Origin: JBHIBA01 sp046758845
Lineage (GTDB): Bacteria; UBA8248; JACPRG01; G963555815
Assembly: GCA_046758845.1 (NCBI GenBank)
Contig: JBHIBA010000078.1
Location: 1-16,054 of the forward strand
DNA: 16,054 nt
Direction: 5' to 3'
The notes under the pieces are model-generated. The model had not been told where the DNA came from, made no database searches, and saw only the letters and a list, made by a program, of their open reading frames with translations. Position 1 is the first letter of the stretch; every line of letters begins with the position of its first letter. The position numbers were made by a program, and so were the translations under genes. Positions 14,649 through 16,054 of the stretch are shown piece by piece.

Positions 14649-14927
14649 GTGAAGGGGTTTCGGTGGTTCAATCGTCCCGAGCCCCTTCTCTCCGCCAAAC
14701 TCACCGTTTCGCCCGGTAAGGTCGGATTCCAGGTGAGAAATGTCGGGAGTTACCCGCACGCTTTTGCCATCCGGGGACAGGGCGTTCAAATATCAAGCCT
14801 GCAAGTCAACCCCGGAAAGGCTTTGACCCTGGAGGTCGATCTGAAAAAAGCTGGTGGATACGAGGTCATCTGTCCTCTTCAAGGTCATGCGGAGCGCGGG
14901 ATGGCGGGCGCCCTGACCGTAAAGTAA
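14649..14927 (+). CDS. Cupredoxin (plastocyanin-like) domain protein
   Basis: This 92-aa protein is a single cupredoxin domain. His37 (YPHAFAI) and Cys75-x4-His80-x4-Met85 (CPLQGHAERGM) supply all four ligands of a type 1 blue-copper site. Such proteins carry electrons or bind copper outside the cytoplasm. The start is GTG 14649, 8 nt after a perfect AAGGAGGT. No signal peptide is evident from this start, and the frame upstream closes at the stop of the preceding gene, so export is unexplained; a signal-bearing start is not available here. The neighbours (exported unknown, CcdA) make an envelope role likely. A small 19-codon frame overlaps the ribosome site but is unlikely to be real. Confidence 0.82.
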   Translation: MKGFRWFNRPEPLLSAKLTVSPGKVGFQVRNVGSYPHAFAIRGQGVQISSLQVNPGKALTLEVDLKKAGGYEVICPLQGHAERGMAGALTVK

Positions 14928-15019
14928 GAACCCTCGTCCGGAGGCTACACCTAAGAGGAGGTGGACTCTCAAAAAGGGCGCGGGAGCGCATCTTCAACCT
15001 ATCGGGGGGGGAAAGCGCA

Positions 15020-15145
15020 ATGAAGGCAGTTCTTAGTGCTGCTCTGTGCTTCATCCTGCTTGGGTCATTCCCTTCGGAGGCTCATCACGAGGGTGGACGC
15101 GGGGGATGTAGCGCGTCCTCAATTCTCTCCTGGACGGTGAAGTAA
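15020..15145 (+). CDS. Tiny exported peptide
   Basis: A 41-aa frame begins with a good signal peptide (MKAVLSAALCFILLGSFPS) and would leave a mature peptide of about 20 residues with EAHHEGGRGGC, that is, two His and one Cys. It is preceded by an 8-G tract and AAAG. It could be a small metal-binding peptide, or the 5' remnant of a longer exported gene broken by a frameshift; I could not identify any homologous continuation in the next 200 nt. It is not a firm gene. Confidence 0.35.
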   Translation: MKAVLSAALCFILLGSFPSEAHHEGGRGGCSASSILSWTVK

Positions 15146-15351
15146 TCTGACAGGGCGACGCGTCGATTCTAGGAGTCGGCCCAGGCACATGAGAGGCAAC
15201 GTGGAGAACGCAATCGTGCACGAATGCAATTCCACGGGCTTTCCAGTCGGCTCATCCTCAGGACTTTCCGCGCCGCCTTGATCCTCCCCGCCGCAGGCGA
15301 CTTGGGTATTTCGTTGTACGGGCGGGATCGAGCAGAAGGAATTGTTTAGTC

Positions 15352-16054
15352 GTGGACCCGAGCGCAAGTATCCCTCTGTTAATCGCATTTATCGCAGGGT
15401 TGATCTCTTTCCTGTCTCCTTGCGTCCTGCCGCTGATTCCCTCCTACCTTTCCGTGGTCTCAGGGGTTTCCTACGAGGAATTAAGCCGAGTAGGGACAAA
15501 GGACTGGCGGTTGCGCCGGAAGGTCTTGCTGAGTTCCCTTCTTTTCATTTCTGGTTTTTCGGCGGTGTTCATCCTTATGGGGGCCTCCATCTCCGTTGTG
15601 ACTCAAAGTCTCATGGGGTTTCGCAGACAACTCGCCTTCAGTGGCGGAATCTTGATCATCATTTTTGGTCTTTTCATCGCCGGATTTTTGAAGATCGGGT
15701 TCTTGAAACGCTATTACCAGCCCCTAGAAGGAAAAACAAAAGGCCGCGCGCTAGGGTATCTAGGTGCCCTGCTCGTGGGAATCTCGTTCGGGGTCGGCTG
15801 GACTCCCTGCATAGGACCCACTCTAGGCGCCATTCTCACTTTGGCTGCCGTTGAAAGTGGCAAGGGCGCTTGGCTTTTATTGGTTTATTCGGCGGGCTTG
15901 GCGGTACCCTTCCTTCTTGCCGCCGTTGCCTTCAACGGATTTATGGCTTCCTTCCAACGCATCAAAAAGCTGCTGCCGGCTGTCCAAAAAGCGGGGGGTA
16001 TTGTACTCATCCTTATGGGCGTTCTGCTCTTGACGGGCCAGTTCACCATCCTCA
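15352..16054 (+). CDS. ccdA: CcdA/DsbD-type membrane electron transporter (partial)
   Basis: This frame is open to the window end (234 codons seen), so the C-terminus is missing. It encodes a polytopic membrane protein with the characteristic redox cysteines: Cys24 in FLSPCVLPLIPSYLS and Cys153 in GWTPCIGPTLGAIL. Hydrophobic segments lie at about 5-35, 58-82, 96-114, 133-165, 175-196 and 212-230. CcdA passes reducing electrons from cytoplasmic thioredoxin across the membrane for cytochrome c maturation or periplasmic thiol proteins. The start is GTG 15352, with AGAAGGA 11 nt upstream; no ATG fits. The cupredoxin and CPxC protein upstream fit a common redox or metal role. Confidence 0.94.
   Translation, partial: MDPSASIPLLIAFIAGLISFLSPCVLPLIPSYLSVVSGVSYEELSRVGTKDWRLRRKVLLSSLLFISGFSAVFILMGASISVVTQSLMGFRRQLAFSGGILIIIFGLFIAGFLKIGFLKRYYQPLEGKTKGRALGYLGALLVGISFGVGWTPCIGPTLGAILTLAAVESGKGAWLLLVYSAGLAVPFLLAAVAFNGFMASFQRIKKLLPAVQKAGGIVLILMGVLLLTGQFTIL

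Noticed and set aside
15342..15854. 170-aa plus-strand open frame
   Set aside because: Shadow of the ccdA frame, which is open to the window end and shows CcdA motifs.
1..16054. CRISPR array, tRNA or rRNA gene, transposase, integrase or attachment site
   Set aside because: Looked for regular repeats, tRNA T-loop patterns and transposase or integrase motifs; none found by eye.

Overview
This GC-rich window carries no rRNA, tRNA, phage or transposase gene and looks like ordinary chromosome from an uncultured Gram-negative-type bacterium. The evidence is a lipoprotein with a lipobox, a CcdA-type periplasmic redox protein and a canonical sigma-54 promoter. The gene mix would fit lineages such as Tectomicrobia, NC10, Rokubacteria or deltaproteobacteria-like groups, but no marker here fixes the taxon. 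Long overlapping antisense frames are common, as expected at this GC content, and were discarded.

Layout: (1) 121-1265, purE (purine synthesis) overlapping a TsaC/YrdC-type tRNA threonylcarbamoyladenosine gene by 4 nt. (2) 1327-5986, four plus-strand genes: an LVIVD-repeat beta-propeller protein, an M24-fold protein that has lost most metal ligands, a short-chain dehydrogenase/reductase and a complete hydantoinase/dihydroorotase-type amidohydrolase. This looks like a catabolic unit for a cyclic amide or ureide. (3) 7804-6012 (minus), a compact four-gene cassette that is AT-richer at its 5' end: a Cys/His zinc-ribbon-like protein, a protein with paired CBS domains fused to a HEPN domain with an intact RNRVMH motif, and two small conserved-looking proteins of unknown role. 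This is the best candidate for an undescribed system. (4) 9580-7883 (minus), YebC/TACO1 and a second SDR. (5) 9581-10193, a long intergenic region with the yebC promoter, a cluster of TGTCA/TGACA motifs and a textbook sigma-54 promoter that drives (6) a trypsin-fold serine protease lipoprotein. (7) 11273-13089, a probable operon of a DUF3592-like membrane protein, a SirB1-type transglutaminase-like protein and a small TPR-like protein. (8) 13512-16054, envelope redox and metal genes: a DUF2946-like CPxC membrane protein, an exported unknown, a cupredoxin, a tiny exported peptide and CcdA, cut by the window end.

Functionally, region 2 would open cyclic amides (amidohydrolase) and process the products (M24 protein, SDR). 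Region 3 may sense adenine nucleotides through CBS domains and act on RNA through HEPN. Region 8 appears to handle copper and thiol-disulfide chemistry outside the cytoplasm. These functional groupings are inferences from family membership and gene order.
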